Both the position numbers and the translations under genes were made by a program. Below, in pieces: positions 7,196-16,045 of a stretch of 64,000 nt of DNA (position 1 is its first letter; every line of letters begins with the position of its first letter). Source of the stretch: UBA7662 sp943369355 (GTDB lineage: Bacteria > Bacteroidota > Bacteroidia > UBA7662); NCBI GenBank assembly GCA_943369355.1, contig CALRMX020000003.1:248001-312000 (forward strand), read 5' to 3'. The notes beneath the pieces were generated by a model. The model was not told where the DNA came from, searched no databases, and saw only the letters and a program-made list of their open reading frames with translations.

Positions 7196-7215
7196 CAGGA
7201 CAAACAAAATTCAAT

Positions 7216-8556
7216 TTAATCTTCCATCACCCAGTTATTCATATACTGCGTATTGAAGTTGCCAGCACGGAAGTTTTCGTCCTTGAGCATCTTCAAATGG
7301 AATGGTATGGTAGTTTTTACACCTTCAATCACAAATTCGCTTAATGCACGCTGCATGGTGGCGATGGCCTCATCGCGCGTTTGCGCCACAGCTATCACCT
7401 TGGCAATCATCGAGTCGTAAAATGGAGGTATGCTGTAACCCGAATAGATGTGTGTATCTACTCGAACACCATGGCCTCCAGGTATGTGTAAAGTGGTAAT
7501 CTTTCCCGGGCTAGGACGGAAATCGTTGTACGGGTCTTCGGCATTGATCCTACACTCGATAGCATGCATCTTGGGCAGATAGTTCTTACCTGAAATAGGG
7601 ATGCCGCTGGCTACTTTGATTTGCTCCTTGATCAGGTCGTAATCAATAATCTCTTCGGTTACCGGATGTTCTACCTGGATACGCGTATTCATCTCCATGA
7701 AGTAAAAGTTGCGGTGCTTGTCGACCAAAAACTCGATGGTGCCTGCACCTTCGTAGTTTACAGCCATCGCACCTCGTACCGCAGCTTCTCCCATACGTTC
7801 GCGTAACTCGTCGGTCATGAAAGGCGACGGCGCTTCTTCGATCAACTTCTGGTGACGACGCTGAATAGAACAGTCACGCTCACTCAAGTGACAAGCCTTG
7901 CCGTATTGGTCGCCCACCACTTGAATTTCGATATGGCGAGGTTCTTCGATAAACTTCTCCATATACATACCTCCGTTACCGAAAGCAGCTTCGGCTTCAC
8001 GCTGAGCCGATTCAAAGAGGGTATCGAGGTCTTCCTCTTTCCAAATGATACGCATCCCACGACCACCACCGCCGGCTGTGGCTTTGATGATTACAGGAAA
8101 ACCTATTTCTGCAGCTGTTTTTTTGGCGTCTTCGATGCTCTCGAGCAAACCCTCAGAACCAGGCACCACTGGTACACCAGCCTTCTTCATGGTTTCTTTG
8201 GCCGTGGCTTTGTCGCCCATCGAGCGAATGGCTTCAGGCGAGGGACCAATGAACTTGATTTTATAATCGCGGCAGATTTCAGAAAACTTGGCATTCTCCG
8301 ACAAAAAGCCATAACCTGGATGGATGGCATCGGCATTGGTGATCTCGGCTGCTGCGAGGATATTCGGAATATTAAGGTAAGAATCGGCACTTTTCGGCGG
8401 ACCAATACACACCGCTTCGTCGGCAAAACGTACATGTAGACTATCACGGTCGGCGGTACTGTATACCGCTACCGTTTTAATGCCCATCTCCTTACATGTA
8501 CGGATGATGCGCAGGGCAATTTCGCCCCGATTGGCAATGAGAATTTTTTTGAACAC
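7216..8556 (-). CDS. accC: Acetyl-CoA carboxylase, biotin carboxylase subunit
   Basis: ATP-dependent carboxylation of biotin on AccB, the first half-reaction of malonyl-CoA synthesis. It opens MFKKILIANRGEIALRIIRTC. The ATP-grasp fold shows KATAGGGGRGMRI (glycine-rich ATP loop), HIEIQVVGDQYG, ERDCSIQRRHQKLIEEAPSP and MEMNTRIQVEHPVTE. At 446 aa it is the normal stand-alone length. It is the last gene of the DUF177-rpmF-plsX-fabH-efp-accB-accC run, 36 nt after accB and followed by a terminator. Confidence 0.97.
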   Translation of the reverse strand: MFKKILIANRGEIALRIIRTCKEMGIKTVAVYSTADRDSLHVRFADEAVCIGPPKSADSYLNIPNILAAAEITNADAIHPGYGFLSENAKFSEICRDYKIKFIGPSPEAIRSMGDKATAKETMKKAGVPVVPGSEGLLESIEDAKKTAAEIGFPVIIKATAGGGGRGMRIIWKEEDLDTLFESAQREAEAAFGNGGMYMEKFIEEPRHIEIQVVGDQYGKACHLSERDCSIQRRHQKLIEEAPSPFMTDELRERMGEAAVRGAMAVNYEGAGTIEFLVDKHRNFYFMEMNTRIQVEHPVTEEIIDYDLIKEQIKVASGIPISGKNYLPKMHAIECRINAEDPYNDFRPSPGKITTLHIPGGHGVRVDTHIYSGYSIPPFYDSMIAKVIAVAQTRDEAIATMQRALSEFVIEGVKTTIPFHLKMLKDENFRAGNFNTQYMNNWVMED

Positions 8557-8592
8557 GCGTTAAGGGTTTAAGCGTTCAACAGCAGCAAATCC

Positions 8593-9084
8593 TTAGGCAG
8601 GATTTACCAAGAAAAGAGGCTGATCGTATTCAACCGGGTTGGCATTATCCACTAGCACTTTTACTACGGTGCCGCTTACTTCCGACTCGATTTCATTGAA
8701 CAACTTCATGGCTTCGATAATACAAACCACTTGGCCTTTTTCAATCTTGTCGCCTACTTTCACAAACGGCTCCTTGTCGGGACCAGCCGAGCGATAAAAT
8801 GTACCAATCATGGGTGACTTGATGGGAACACCACTATCGGCTGCCACTGCTACAGGAGCAGGTGCTGCTTCTGAAGCAGGTGCTGATGCTGGCGCTGCTG
8901 GAGCCGAAACCGCTACCGTTTGTGGAGCTGCAACCATTACTGGCGACTGTTGTACATACGCATACCCTTCGGTAGGGCGTTCTGCCTTGATGACCAGCTT
9001 AAAGCCATCGCGCTCAAGTTCCACTTCGGTGACGCCCGATTTGGCAACGAAACGAATGAGGTCTTGTATTTCTTTCAGATCCAT
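8593..9084 (-). CDS. accB: Acetyl-CoA carboxylase biotin carboxyl carrier protein
   Basis: Carries the biotin that shuttles CO2 between AccC and the carboxyltransferase. The C-terminal biotinyl domain contains IIEAMKLFNEIESEVSG, whose Lys is the biotinylation site. An N-terminal helical segment (MDLKEIQDLIRFVAKSGVTE) and a flexible Ala/Pro-rich linker (residues about 45-85) complete the usual layout. 163 aa. It lies 19 nt downstream of efp in the same operon. Confidence 0.96.
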   Translation of the reverse strand: MDLKEIQDLIRFVAKSGVTEVELERDGFKLVIKAERPTEGYAYVQQSPVMVAAPQTVAVSAPAAPASAPASEAAPAPVAVAADSGVPIKSPMIGTFYRSAGPDKEPFVKVGDKIEKGQVVCIIEAMKLFNEIESEVSGTVVKVLVDNANPVEYDQPLFLVNPA

Positions 9085-9103
9085 AGTTAGTCTGGTTTAG
9101 GGT

Positions 9104-9670
9104 TTATTTTACACGCTCTATATAACGTCCTTCGGCGGGATCCACTTTGATGCGGTCGCCGGTGTTCACAAATAGGGGTACGTTGATGCTGTTGCCTGTT
9201 TCTAGGGTTGCAGGCTTCATTGCGTTTCCGCTGGCAGTATCTCCACGTACGCCTGGCTCAGTGTAAGTAACTTCTAATTCTATGTTTTGTGGCAATTCAC
9301 AGCCCAAAACCGAATCTTCGTCGGTGTTCACCAATACCAAGCAAACCACTCCCTCCTTTAAAAACTCAGGGGCATTGATGCGCACCTTCTCGATGGTGAT
9401 TTGTTCGAAGGTTTCGCTATCCATAAAATGGTAGCCGATATCGTCTTTGTACAAAAACTGGTATTCGCGGGTCTCTATACGCACACTATCCACCTTGGCT
9501 CCCGATGGAAAAGTATTTTCCAATACCTGACCGGTGGTCATGCTTTTGAGCTTGGTGCGTACAAAAGCAGCTCCTTTGCCTGGTTTAACATGTAAAAATT
9601 CGACAATCTTGTAGATGTCGTGGTTAAATTTGATACAAAGTCCGTTTCTAAAATCAGCTGTGCTAGCCAT
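9104..9670 (-). CDS. efp: Translation elongation factor P
   Basis: Ribosome-binding factor that relieves stalling at polyproline. It has three beta domains over 188 aa. The N-terminal KOW-like domain has the loop HVKPGKGAAFVRTKLK, in which the Lys at the tip (PGKG) is the usual site of post-translational modification. The C-terminal domain ends TGDRIKVDPAEGRYIERVK. No modification gene (epmA, ymfI or earP type) is seen in the window. It lies between fabH and accB in the operon, a common placement. Confidence 0.96.
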   Translation of the reverse strand: MASTADFRNGLCIKFNHDIYKIVEFLHVKPGKGAAFVRTKLKSMTTGQVLENTFPSGAKVDSVRIETREYQFLYKDDIGYHFMDSETFEQITIEKVRINAPEFLKEGVVCLVLVNTDEDSVLGCELPQNIELEVTYTEPGVRGDTASGNAMKPATLETGNSINVPLFVNTGDRIKVDPAEGRYIERVK

Positions 9671-9720
9671 AAGGTTGCAAGTTAGGATTTAGGTTAATTC
9701 GTCGGCAAAAATAGGCCGGA

Positions 9721-10719
9721 TTATTTCGGGTCGTATGCCCATCGTAAATAAAGGGCACCCCAGGTAAAACCTCCGCCAAAGGCGGCGAGGATTAAGTTGT
9801 CGCCTTTGTGCAGTTTCGATTCCCATTCCCACAAACAAAGGGGTATAGTACCGTTGGTGGTATTGCCGTAACGCTCGATGTTTACCATGGTTTTGGCTTC
9901 GGGAAGCCCCATACGCTCACGCGTGGCGTCGATGATGCGTTTATTGGCTTGGTGGGGCACCAGCCAGGCAATATCGTCGGCCTTCAATTGGTTGCGCTCC
10001 ATGATCTCTGCAGCTGTTTCGGCCATGTTGGTTACAGCAAACTTGAATACGGTTTTGCCTTCTTGATAAACAAAGTGTTCCTTGTTTTGAACCGACTCAA
10101 CCGTGGCTGGATGTGCCGAGCCGCCTGCCTTTTGGAAAAGGTAATGACGGCCGCCCCCATCACTGCGCATGATGGCGTCCATAATTCCGTTGCCTTCGGT
10201 ATTGGGCTCGAGCAACACTGCTCCACCACCGTCGCCAAAGATGATGGCTGTGGCTCGGTCTTCTAAATTGAGTATAGAGGTCATTTTATCGGCACCTACC
10301 ACAACTACCTTTTTGTACATACCCGACTCAATAAAACGTGAGGCGGTGGTGATACCAAACAAAAAGCCAGAGCAAGCGGCACTTAAGTCGTAACCAGCTG
10401 CATTTTTAGCTCCTATTTTGTCGCAGATGATGTTGGCAGTGGCTGGGAAAGCCATATCGGGCGTAGCCGTGCAACAAATCAATAATTCGATGTCTTCGGG
10501 CTTCAGACCGGTTTTGGCCATCAGTCCTTCCATACATTTTACACCAATATCGGAAGTAGCCGATCCAGGTGTTTTAAAAAAACGGCGCTCCCGGATTCCG
10601 GTGCGGGTTTGTATCCACTCATCGTTGGTGTCCATCACCTTCTCGAGGTCGAAATTGGTCACCACATCTTCGGGTGCCCAAGCGTGTATGCCGGTTATGG
10701 CTGCGGTTGTTTTGGTCAT
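9721..10719 (-). CDS. fabH: 3-oxoacyl-ACP synthase III
   Basis: Condenses acetyl-CoA or a branched acyl-CoA with malonyl-ACP to start fatty acid synthesis. Thiolase fold, 332 aa. The Cys-His-Asn triad is visible as DLSAACSGFLFGI, LVPHQANKRIID and YGNTTNGTIPL. It lies downstream of plsX with an 89-nt gap and upstream of efp. It starts at the ATG opening MTKTTAAITGIHAW. Confidence 0.97.
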   Translation of the reverse strand: MTKTTAAITGIHAWAPEDVVTNFDLEKVMDTNDEWIQTRTGIRERRFFKTPGSATSDIGVKCMEGLMAKTGLKPEDIELLICCTATPDMAFPATANIICDKIGAKNAAGYDLSAACSGFLFGITTASRFIESGMYKKVVVVGADKMTSILNLEDRATAIIFGDGGGAVLLEPNTEGNGIMDAIMRSDGGGRHYLFQKAGGSAHPATVESVQNKEHFVYQEGKTVFKFAVTNMAETAAEIMERNQLKADDIAWLVPHQANKRIIDATRERMGLPEAKTMVNIERYGNTTNGTIPLCLWEWESKLHKGDNLILAAFGGGFTWGALYLRWAYDPK

Positions 10720-10808
10720 GCGGCTATTTCAGAAAGTTTCCGTATTGCTACGGATGTTGCGCGCGGCAACAGCCGTGCAAATTAGGACTTTTCGGCTATC
10801 CGTTAAAA

Positions 10809-11747
10809 TCAATTAAATGCTTCGCGTATCTTCTCGGTAAGTCCGCTGCCTGCAATCTCTACTGCATGGCGTATCATGTTGGCTATGGCTGGTCCGCTCG
10901 AAATGCCGTGACCAACTACCACAGGTGCGTTTAAACCGAGAATTGGGCTCCCTCCATAGTTCTCGTAATTGAACCGATCGAAGAAAGGATGTTCGATGTT
11001 TCGGTGCGTAACGAGCTCGTGGAACGACTCGGCCATTTTTATCAACACATTGCCCGTAAAGCCATCGCACACAATCACGTCGGCTTTGTCGTTGAACATG
11101 TCGCGACCTTCGATGTTGCCTAAAAACTGGAAGAATTCATTATCCTTCATCATTTTGAAGGCAGCTTGAGCAAGCAAATTACCTTTTTCGTCTTCCTCAC
11201 CAATGTTCATCAAACCTACACGAGGTTGTTCCATGCGCAATACATGCTTGGCATATAAATTTCCGAGTATGCCAAATTGAAGGAGACTATCGGGACGGCA
11301 GTCGGCATTAGCACCTACATCGAGTATGAGGCCATTGCCACCTGATTCTTTAGGTACCAACGATGCAATTGCTGGACGTATAACCCCAGGGATAGCTTTT
11401 ACCGTATACATGGCCCCTACCAGCATGGCGCCGGTGTTGCCTGCTCCAGCAAAAGCATCTATTTTCCCAGCACGCAAATGCGAAAACCCGACCACAATAC
11501 TGGAGTCGGGATTTTTAGGTATGGCTTTGGTGGGATGTTCCCCCATTTCAATCACTTGCGTGGTGTGCACCAAATTCAGGCGACTGAAATCAGCACCGGC
11601 TTGTTTTAAGCCGGCTTCGAGGGTGGGTTGGTCACCAAAAAGCGTGAGCCGCACATCGGCAGGCAGATTTTTGAGTGCAAGAACAACACCTTCGAGGGTT
11701 GTTTTCGGGGCGAAATCGCCCCCCATCATGTCAATACCGATATTCAC
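10809..11747 (-). CDS. plsX: Phosphate acyltransferase PlsX
   Basis: Makes acyl-phosphate from acyl-ACP for phospholipid synthesis; peripheral membrane enzyme. 312 aa, with the family N-terminus MNIGIDMMGGDFAPK, then VDSSIVVG-type and FAGAGNTGAMLVGAMY segments, VLDVGANADCRP and VCDGFTGNVLIK. It sits 11 nt downstream of rpmF, the classic rpmF-plsX-fabH order linking ribosome and membrane synthesis. Confidence 0.97.
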   Translation of the reverse strand: MNIGIDMMGGDFAPKTTLEGVVLALKNLPADVRLTLFGDQPTLEAGLKQAGADFSRLNLVHTTQVIEMGEHPTKAIPKNPDSSIVVGFSHLRAGKIDAFAGAGNTGAMLVGAMYTVKAIPGVIRPAIASLVPKESGGNGLILDVGANADCRPDSLLQFGILGNLYAKHVLRMEQPRVGLMNIGEEDEKGNLLAQAAFKMMKDNEFFQFLGNIEGRDMFNDKADVIVCDGFTGNVLIKMAESFHELVTHRNIEHPFFDRFNYENYGGSPILGLNAPVVVGHGISSGPAIANMIRHAVEIAGSGLTEKIREAFN

Positions 11748-11758
11748 GGAAAGGCGAT

Positions 11759-11950
11759 TTACTCCGCAGCAGCGTTGTCGATGACAACTTTGCCTTTGTA
11801 GTACATCTTGCCTTCAAACCAGTGTGCACGGTGGTACAAGTGCGGCTGACCAGTGGTTGGGCAGGTAGCTACGGTTGCGGCTTCGGCCTTGTAGTGCGTA
11901 CGGCGTTTGTCTCTTCTGCTCCGCGAATGGCGGTGTTTCGGATTTGGCAT
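11759..11950 (-). CDS. rpmF: 50S ribosomal protein L32
   Basis: 63-aa basic protein of the large subunit with the family N-terminus MPNPKHRHSRSRRDKRRTHY. Only one Cys remains in the zinc-knuckle region (TCPTTGQPHLYHRAH), with histidines following, so zinc binding by four cysteines is not possible. It lies 4 nt downstream of the DUF177 gene. Confidence 0.95.
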   Translation of the reverse strand: MPNPKHRHSRSRRDKRRTHYKAEAATVATCPTTGQPHLYHRAHWFEGKMYYKGKVVIDNAAAE

Positions 11951-11954
11951 CTTA

Positions 11955-12503
11955 CTAGAACTTTAAATTTTTCAATTTCTCCCAGCGCGGGTCAACCGGT
12001 GCCTCATCGGCTCGTTCTTCCTCTGCTGCTTCTTCGGCCGTCGCACCGCTGTACTTCGAGAGTAAATTCTCGAAATCGGCCTGACAACCTTTATTTTGGC
12101 CCAAATCACAGCTCACCTTGAGGGGCAACTGCAAATGGATGGTTTCGTATAGATAAGGGGCAAAATCATATTCGTATGCGGTAATGGGCAGCCAAACAAG
12201 ATCGTCGTCGGGCTTTCCAGGCGTTGTACTCATACGAAGCACCAACTTCGCATGCGTGTCGATTTTCACGGGCACATCGGCCAAACAACGATCGCAGGGC
12301 AATACAATTTCACCTCGAATCCTGAACTGTAAGATCAGCGAACTGCTCTTTTTTTCTACTTCCAGTACCAGCGACAGCTTACCGTCTGTAAGCTGACTAC
12401 CTGGGAAGGCAGCAAAAAACGAAGCACCTATCTCATAATCAAAGGTGTGAAATCCAAGGCCTAAGCCCGTGATTCTTAATTTGTATGCGGATAGCGCTTC
12501 CAA
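11955..12503 (-). CDS. DUF177/YceD family protein
   Basis: A conserved partner of rpmF, implicated in 23S rRNA or 50S maturation in other bacteria. 182 aa. It has the family pattern YKLRITGLGLGFHTFDYEIG at the N-terminus, the CDRC motif in VLPCDRCLADV, and an acidic tail EEAAEEERADEAPVDPRW. The only start compatible with the conserved N-terminus is TTG at 12503. A -7 box, TACCTTTG (12521-12514), ends just 10 nt upstream, so the leader must be very short or absent. First gene of the operon running to accC. Confidence 0.9.
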   Translation of the reverse strand: MEALSAYKLRITGLGLGFHTFDYEIGASFFAAFPGSQLTDGKLSLVLEVEKKSSSLILQFRIRGEIVLPCDRCLADVPVKIDTHAKLVLRMSTTPGKPDDDLVWLPITAYEYDFAPYLYETIHLQLPLKVSCDLGQNKGCQADFENLLSKYSGATAEEAAEEERADEAPVDPRWEKLKNLKF

Positions 12504-12513
12504 TTCAGGACTG

Positions 12514-12521
12514 CAAAGGTA
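12514..12521 (-). promoter_or_regulatory. -7 box of the DUF177-rpmF-plsX-fabH-efp-acc operon
   Basis: TACCTTTG on the minus strand, 10 nt before the TTG start. No clear -33 TTTG at the expected distance was identified, so the call rests on the -7 match and its position. Confidence 0.5.
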
Positions 12522-12641
12522 ATGATTCCTGAAATATCTGCAAACCCAGAAGGGAATTGGGAGAGAATTAACCTAAGATAGTGCTGAAAATTTCCTAGAG
12601 AGTTGAATTCAGCGCTTGGTTTACGCTTGTCAAGGCGAATT

Positions 12642-13706
12642 TCACTCCCCGTCTTCAAACTTCACATTGGCAGGTTTGAGCGCATTGGCTTGCAAGCTGC
12701 TGTTTTCGGCTCGGGTGCGTGCAATATCAATGGCAGCAAAAACCGCCTGACGGAAACTAGCAGCATCGGCAACATTTTTACCGGCAATGTCATACCCCGT
12801 TCCATGATCGGGCGAAGTGCGGACGATGGGCAAACCGGCTGTGAAGTTTACACCATTTTCGAAAGCCAAGGCCTTGAATGGCGCCAACACTTGGTCGTGA
12901 TACATGCCTAAAATGCCGTCGAACTGCATGAACTGGCGACTTCCAAAAAAACCGTCGGCACCGTAGGGTCCAAAAACCAATAGGCCTTCCTGCCGGGCGG
13001 CCTCTAATGCCGGAATGAGTATACGTTGCTCTTCGTCGCCAAGCAGGCCGTTATCGCCGGCATGTGGATTAAGAGAAAGTACGGCCAAACGCGGTTTTCG
13101 GATGCTGAAATCGAGCTGCAATGAATGATTCATGAGCCGCAATTTGGCCAGCACCGCTTCTTTACCGAGTTTGCCTGCCACCTCTTTCAGCGGAATATGT
13201 CCGGTAAGGGTACCCACGCGCATGCGATCACTCACCAAAAACATCAGCACTTCTTTCTGCCCAAAAGCCTCCTGCAAGTACTCTGTATGACCTGGAAAGT
13301 TGAACTGTTCGCTATGAATGGTGTCTTTGTTGATGGGCGCGGTAACCAATGCATCAATTTTACCGGCTTTCAAATCAGCAACGGCAGCTGCTAACGACCG
13401 GAAGGCAAGCTGACCTACTTCCTTGCTCGCAACACCTGGCTGTAGCTGTACTTCTTCCTGCCACACATTGATGAGATTAGCGCGTTTGGGGTTGGCCTCA
13501 GCAGCATGGTTAATGACATTAAAGCTCCAGTCGTTTACACCCATCAACTTGCGGTAGTAGCCCGCAGCACGCGAAGATCCGTACACAATTGGCGTACAAA
13601 ATGTGGTGATTTTAGGCTCCATGAAGGTTTTGATAATTACCTCCATGCCCACACCATTGAGGTCGCCTACGCTCACCCCCAAACGTATTTTTTGCAGCTT
13701 ATCCAT
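12642..13706 (-). CDS. pdxA: 4-hydroxythreonine-4-phosphate dehydrogenase
   Basis: NAD-dependent oxidation of 4-phosphohydroxy-L-threonine in the DXP-dependent pyridoxal phosphate pathway. It has GVSVGDLNGVGMEVIIKTF at the start, LNPHAGDNGLLGDEEQ (metal-ligand His), MYHDQVLAPFKAL and TSPDHGTGYDIAGKN. I choose ATG 13706, giving 354 aa (MDKLQKIRLGV). The open frame runs 60 codons further into pepA with sequence that is not PdxA-like. The first 8 nt overlap the pepA 3' end, so the genes are translationally linked. Confidence 0.95.
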   Translation of the reverse strand: MDKLQKIRLGVSVGDLNGVGMEVIIKTFMEPKITTFCTPIVYGSSRAAGYYRKLMGVNDWSFNVINHAAEANPKRANLINVWQEEVQLQPGVASKEVGQLAFRSLAAAVADLKAGKIDALVTAPINKDTIHSEQFNFPGHTEYLQEAFGQKEVLMFLVSDRMRVGTLTGHIPLKEVAGKLGKEAVLAKLRLMNHSLQLDFSIRKPRLAVLSLNPHAGDNGLLGDEEQRILIPALEAARQEGLLVFGPYGADGFFGSRQFMQFDGILGMYHDQVLAPFKALAFENGVNFTAGLPIVRTSPDHGTGYDIAGKNVADAASFRQAVFAAIDIARTRAENSSLQANALKPANVKFEDGE

Positions 13707-15135
13707 GCGCTTTACTTTCCAGGAATTGATACAATAAACGTACACCCGTTCCGGTTCCATGTTTTCCGCGATAGCTGCTTTCGCTGTCGAGGAAGGCAGG
13801 GCCGGCAATATCGATGTGAATCCAAGGATAATCGATGAAGTGTGCGAGGAACTTGCCCGCGGTGATGGCGCCACCTTCGCGGCCACCTATGTTTTTGATG
13901 TCGGCTACGGCCGACTTGATCATGTCGCCATATTCATCCCAGAAAGGCATTTCGGCAAGGCGCTCGTAAACCGCATTCCCCGCAACTTTCAGCTGGCTCA
14001 ACTGCTCTTCCGAACCACTACCCATCACCACGGCACCGTGACTGCCGATGGCCATCACCGCTGCACCAGTCAATGTGGCAAGGTCGATAACCAATTCAGG
14101 CTCGTATTTTTTAGCGTAATGCAGTGCATCGGCAAGTATCAAACGGCCTTCGGCATCGGTATTCAGTACTTCCACCTGCTTACCGCTCATCATGGTGATG
14201 ACATCGCCGGGAGTGTAGGCATCTTCGCCGGGGCGGTTATCGGTGGCAGGTATTAGCCCGATAATGTGTAAGGGCAATTTGTTTTTGGCTGCGGCGTAAA
14301 GTGCTCCAACCACAGCGGCACCTCCAGCCATATCGCACTTCATGCTGTCCATGCTCCCTGGAGTGGGCTTGAGGCTGAGCCCTCCTGTATCGTAAACGAT
14401 ACCTTTACCAACCAGCACGATGGGTTTGCTGTTTTTGGCATTGGCGCCTTTGTATTCGAGTATGTTGAAGGTAGGCGGACGTTGCGAACCGCGATTTACC
14501 GCCAATAAGCCGCCCATTTTTAAAGCTTCAATTTTGGCTTTGTTCAACACTTCTACCTGAAAGCCTGCCTCGCTTCCCAGTTGCTGGATTTCGCGGCTAA
14601 ACTGCTCGGCGGTAAGAAACGAAACGGGCTCGTTGACCAAGTTACGCGCATAAAAAACAGCATTGACCAACTGTTGCAACCGGTGAATGGCATCTACCGG
14701 CATGCTTTCGGCATCGATCTGCAGTTGATCGAACTGGTATTTTTTATCGTCTTCACCGGTTTTGTAACGTAAAAACTGGTAGCTCGACAGGGCGATACCC
14801 TCGGCAAGATCGGCCACGCAAGTGCTTCCACTTTGAGCGATGAGGGCTGCCTCACGGATGTCGTATTTCCGAAGAAACTGATAAACGGCATGGCCAGCTT
14901 TGCGAGCTGCTTCTCTATCGGCGGTGGTGTCGCCTTTTACGGTAGGCTTAACCACGAGCAACCAACTCCCGAGTCGGTTAATTTCAACGAGCGTTTTTTT
15001 TCGGTCGAGCTGCTGTTGCACGAATTGAGCTTCAGGAGCACTTAATCCGGCAGCGGCATTATCTAAGTCAATATTGGTATACCAAATCAGGCAGCTGTGA
15101 TTTTTCGCCTGAGCGGTGCTTTTCAGTGTAATCAT
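13699..15135 (-). CDS. Leucyl aminopeptidase (M17 family)
   Basis: Two-metal cytoplasmic aminopeptidase. The catalytic domain shows VGKGIVYDTGGLSLKP and SMDSMKCDMAGGAAV (Lys and Asp ligands), then VLNTDAEGRLILADAL, the family signature with the catalytic Arg. The N-terminal third is the usual variable domain. 478 aa, normal for M17. It is upstream of and overlaps pdxA. A -7 box, TAACTTTG (15160-15153), lies 17 nt before its ATG. Confidence 0.95.
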   Translation of the reverse strand: MITLKSTAQAKNHSCLIWYTNIDLDNAAAGLSAPEAQFVQQQLDRKKTLVEINRLGSWLLVVKPTVKGDTTADREAARKAGHAVYQFLRKYDIREAALIAQSGSTCVADLAEGIALSSYQFLRYKTGEDDKKYQFDQLQIDAESMPVDAIHRLQQLVNAVFYARNLVNEPVSFLTAEQFSREIQQLGSEAGFQVEVLNKAKIEALKMGGLLAVNRGSQRPPTFNILEYKGANAKNSKPIVLVGKGIVYDTGGLSLKPTPGSMDSMKCDMAGGAAVVGALYAAAKNKLPLHIIGLIPATDNRPGEDAYTPGDVITMMSGKQVEVLNTDAEGRLILADALHYAKKYEPELVIDLATLTGAAVMAIGSHGAVVMGSGSEEQLSQLKVAGNAVYERLAEMPFWDEYGDMIKSAVADIKNIGGREGGAITAGKFLAHFIDYPWIHIDIAGPAFLDSESSYRGKHGTGTGVRLLYQFLESKAHG

Positions 15136-15152
15136 GTAAGATGGATTTTTAA

Positions 15153-15160
15153 CAAAGTTA
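15153..15160 (-). promoter_or_regulatory. -7 box of the pepA-type aminopeptidase gene
   Basis: TAACTTTG on the minus strand, fitting TAnnTTTG, 17 nt before the start codon. The 112-bp region is shared with the divergent rsmA promoter. Confidence 0.55.
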
Positions 15161-15234
15161 CAGCCTTTGTCCCCTCGGGGGTAGGTAGTGCCAGCAATTT
15201 ACGGCCAAAAAGTCGCGAAACGCCTACATCTCCG

Positions 15235-15242
15235 TATTTTTG
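15235..15242 (+). promoter_or_regulatory. -7 box of rsmA (near-leaderless)
   Basis: TATTTTTG ends only 5 nt before the ATG at 15248, so transcription would start at or next to the start codon. Confidence 0.5.
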
Positions 15243-15247
15243 ACGTT

Positions 15248-16045
15248 ATGGCTCAACGCAATCCAGCTGCTTACGATAAAGTACGCCCCAAAAAACAACT
15301 GGGTCAGCACTTCTTAACCGACACCGCTACGGCACAGCGGATTGCGGCCACCCTCACAGGATATGGCGGTTACCAACATGTGATAGAGGTAGGACCTGGT
15401 ACCGGCATGCTCACGCAATTTTTAAAGGAACAACCCTATAAACTACTGCTGAGCGAGGTCGATACCGAATCGATACGCCACCTCATCGAACAAAAAGGCT
15501 ATCACGATACCGACTTTATCGGTGACTTTTTGCAGATAGACCTGCCCTATCACGTACGCGGACCGGTCGCCATTATCGGTAACTATCCCTACAACATCAG
15601 CACCCAGATCGTTTTTAAGGTACTCGAATACCGCAACCAAGTGCCTGAAATGACGGGGATGTTCCAGCGAGAGGTGGCCTGGCGTATTTGTTCGCCTCAC
15701 GGCAGCAAAGACTACGGCATCATCAGCGTATTGGTTCAAGCTTTCTATCACGCCGAATACCTCTTTACGGTAAACGAAGGGGTATTTAATCCTCCACCCA
15801 AAGTAAAATCGGGTGTGCTGCGGCTACAGCGTCTGCCAAAAGACCCCGATTGTAATCCCAGCTCGTTGTTCAGGGTAGTAAAAACAGCATTCAACCAACG
15901 ACGGAAGATGCTCAGCAATGCGCTCAAACCCGTTTTACCCGAAGGCTACGACGATCCGCTGGGCATTGGTTCGAAACGTGCCGAGCAGCTATCGGTAGAG
16001 CAGTTTATCCAACTTACCCGCAGTATCGATGAGTTTGGCCGCTGA
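15248..16045 (+). CDS. rsmA: 16S rRNA dimethyladenosine transferase RsmA (KsgA)
   Basis: Dimethylates A1518 and A1519 of 16S rRNA late in 30S assembly. SAM-binding motifs are KKQLGQHFLTD, EVGPGTGMLTQF and the catalytic GNYPYNISTQ (NxPY motif). A C-terminal helical domain contains NPPPKVKSGVLRL. The start at 15248 (MAQRNPAAYDKVRPK, 265 aa) fits the family. The longer in-frame start 60 nt upstream would put the promoter inside the gene. Its last 17 nt overlap the next gene. Confidence 0.95.
   Translation: MAQRNPAAYDKVRPKKQLGQHFLTDTATAQRIAATLTGYGGYQHVIEVGPGTGMLTQFLKEQPYKLLLSEVDTESIRHLIEQKGYHDTDFIGDFLQIDLPYHVRGPVAIIGNYPYNISTQIVFKVLEYRNQVPEMTGMFQREVAWRICSPHGSKDYGIISVLVQAFYHAEYLFTVNEGVFNPPPKVKSGVLRLQRLPKDPDCNPSSLFRVVKTAFNQRRKMLSNALKPVLPEGYDDPLGIGSKRAEQLSVEQFIQLTRSIDEFGR

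Larger units (their letters stand above)
6900..7215. other. AT-rich intergenic region upstream of fic
   Basis: No coding frame is visible. It holds a putative fic promoter, a 23-bp imperfect palindrome (6983-7005) and a spaced inverted repeat ATTTATCG (7017-7024) / CGATAAAT (7047-7054). TTTATCGGTCA occurs twice in direct orientation (about 6913 and 7018). The terminator of the acc operon lies at 7161-7195. Confidence 0.7.

Noticed and set aside
13707..13886. 60-codon N-terminal extension of PdxA
   Set aside because: It lies inside the coding region of the aminopeptidase in another frame and has no PdxA similarity.
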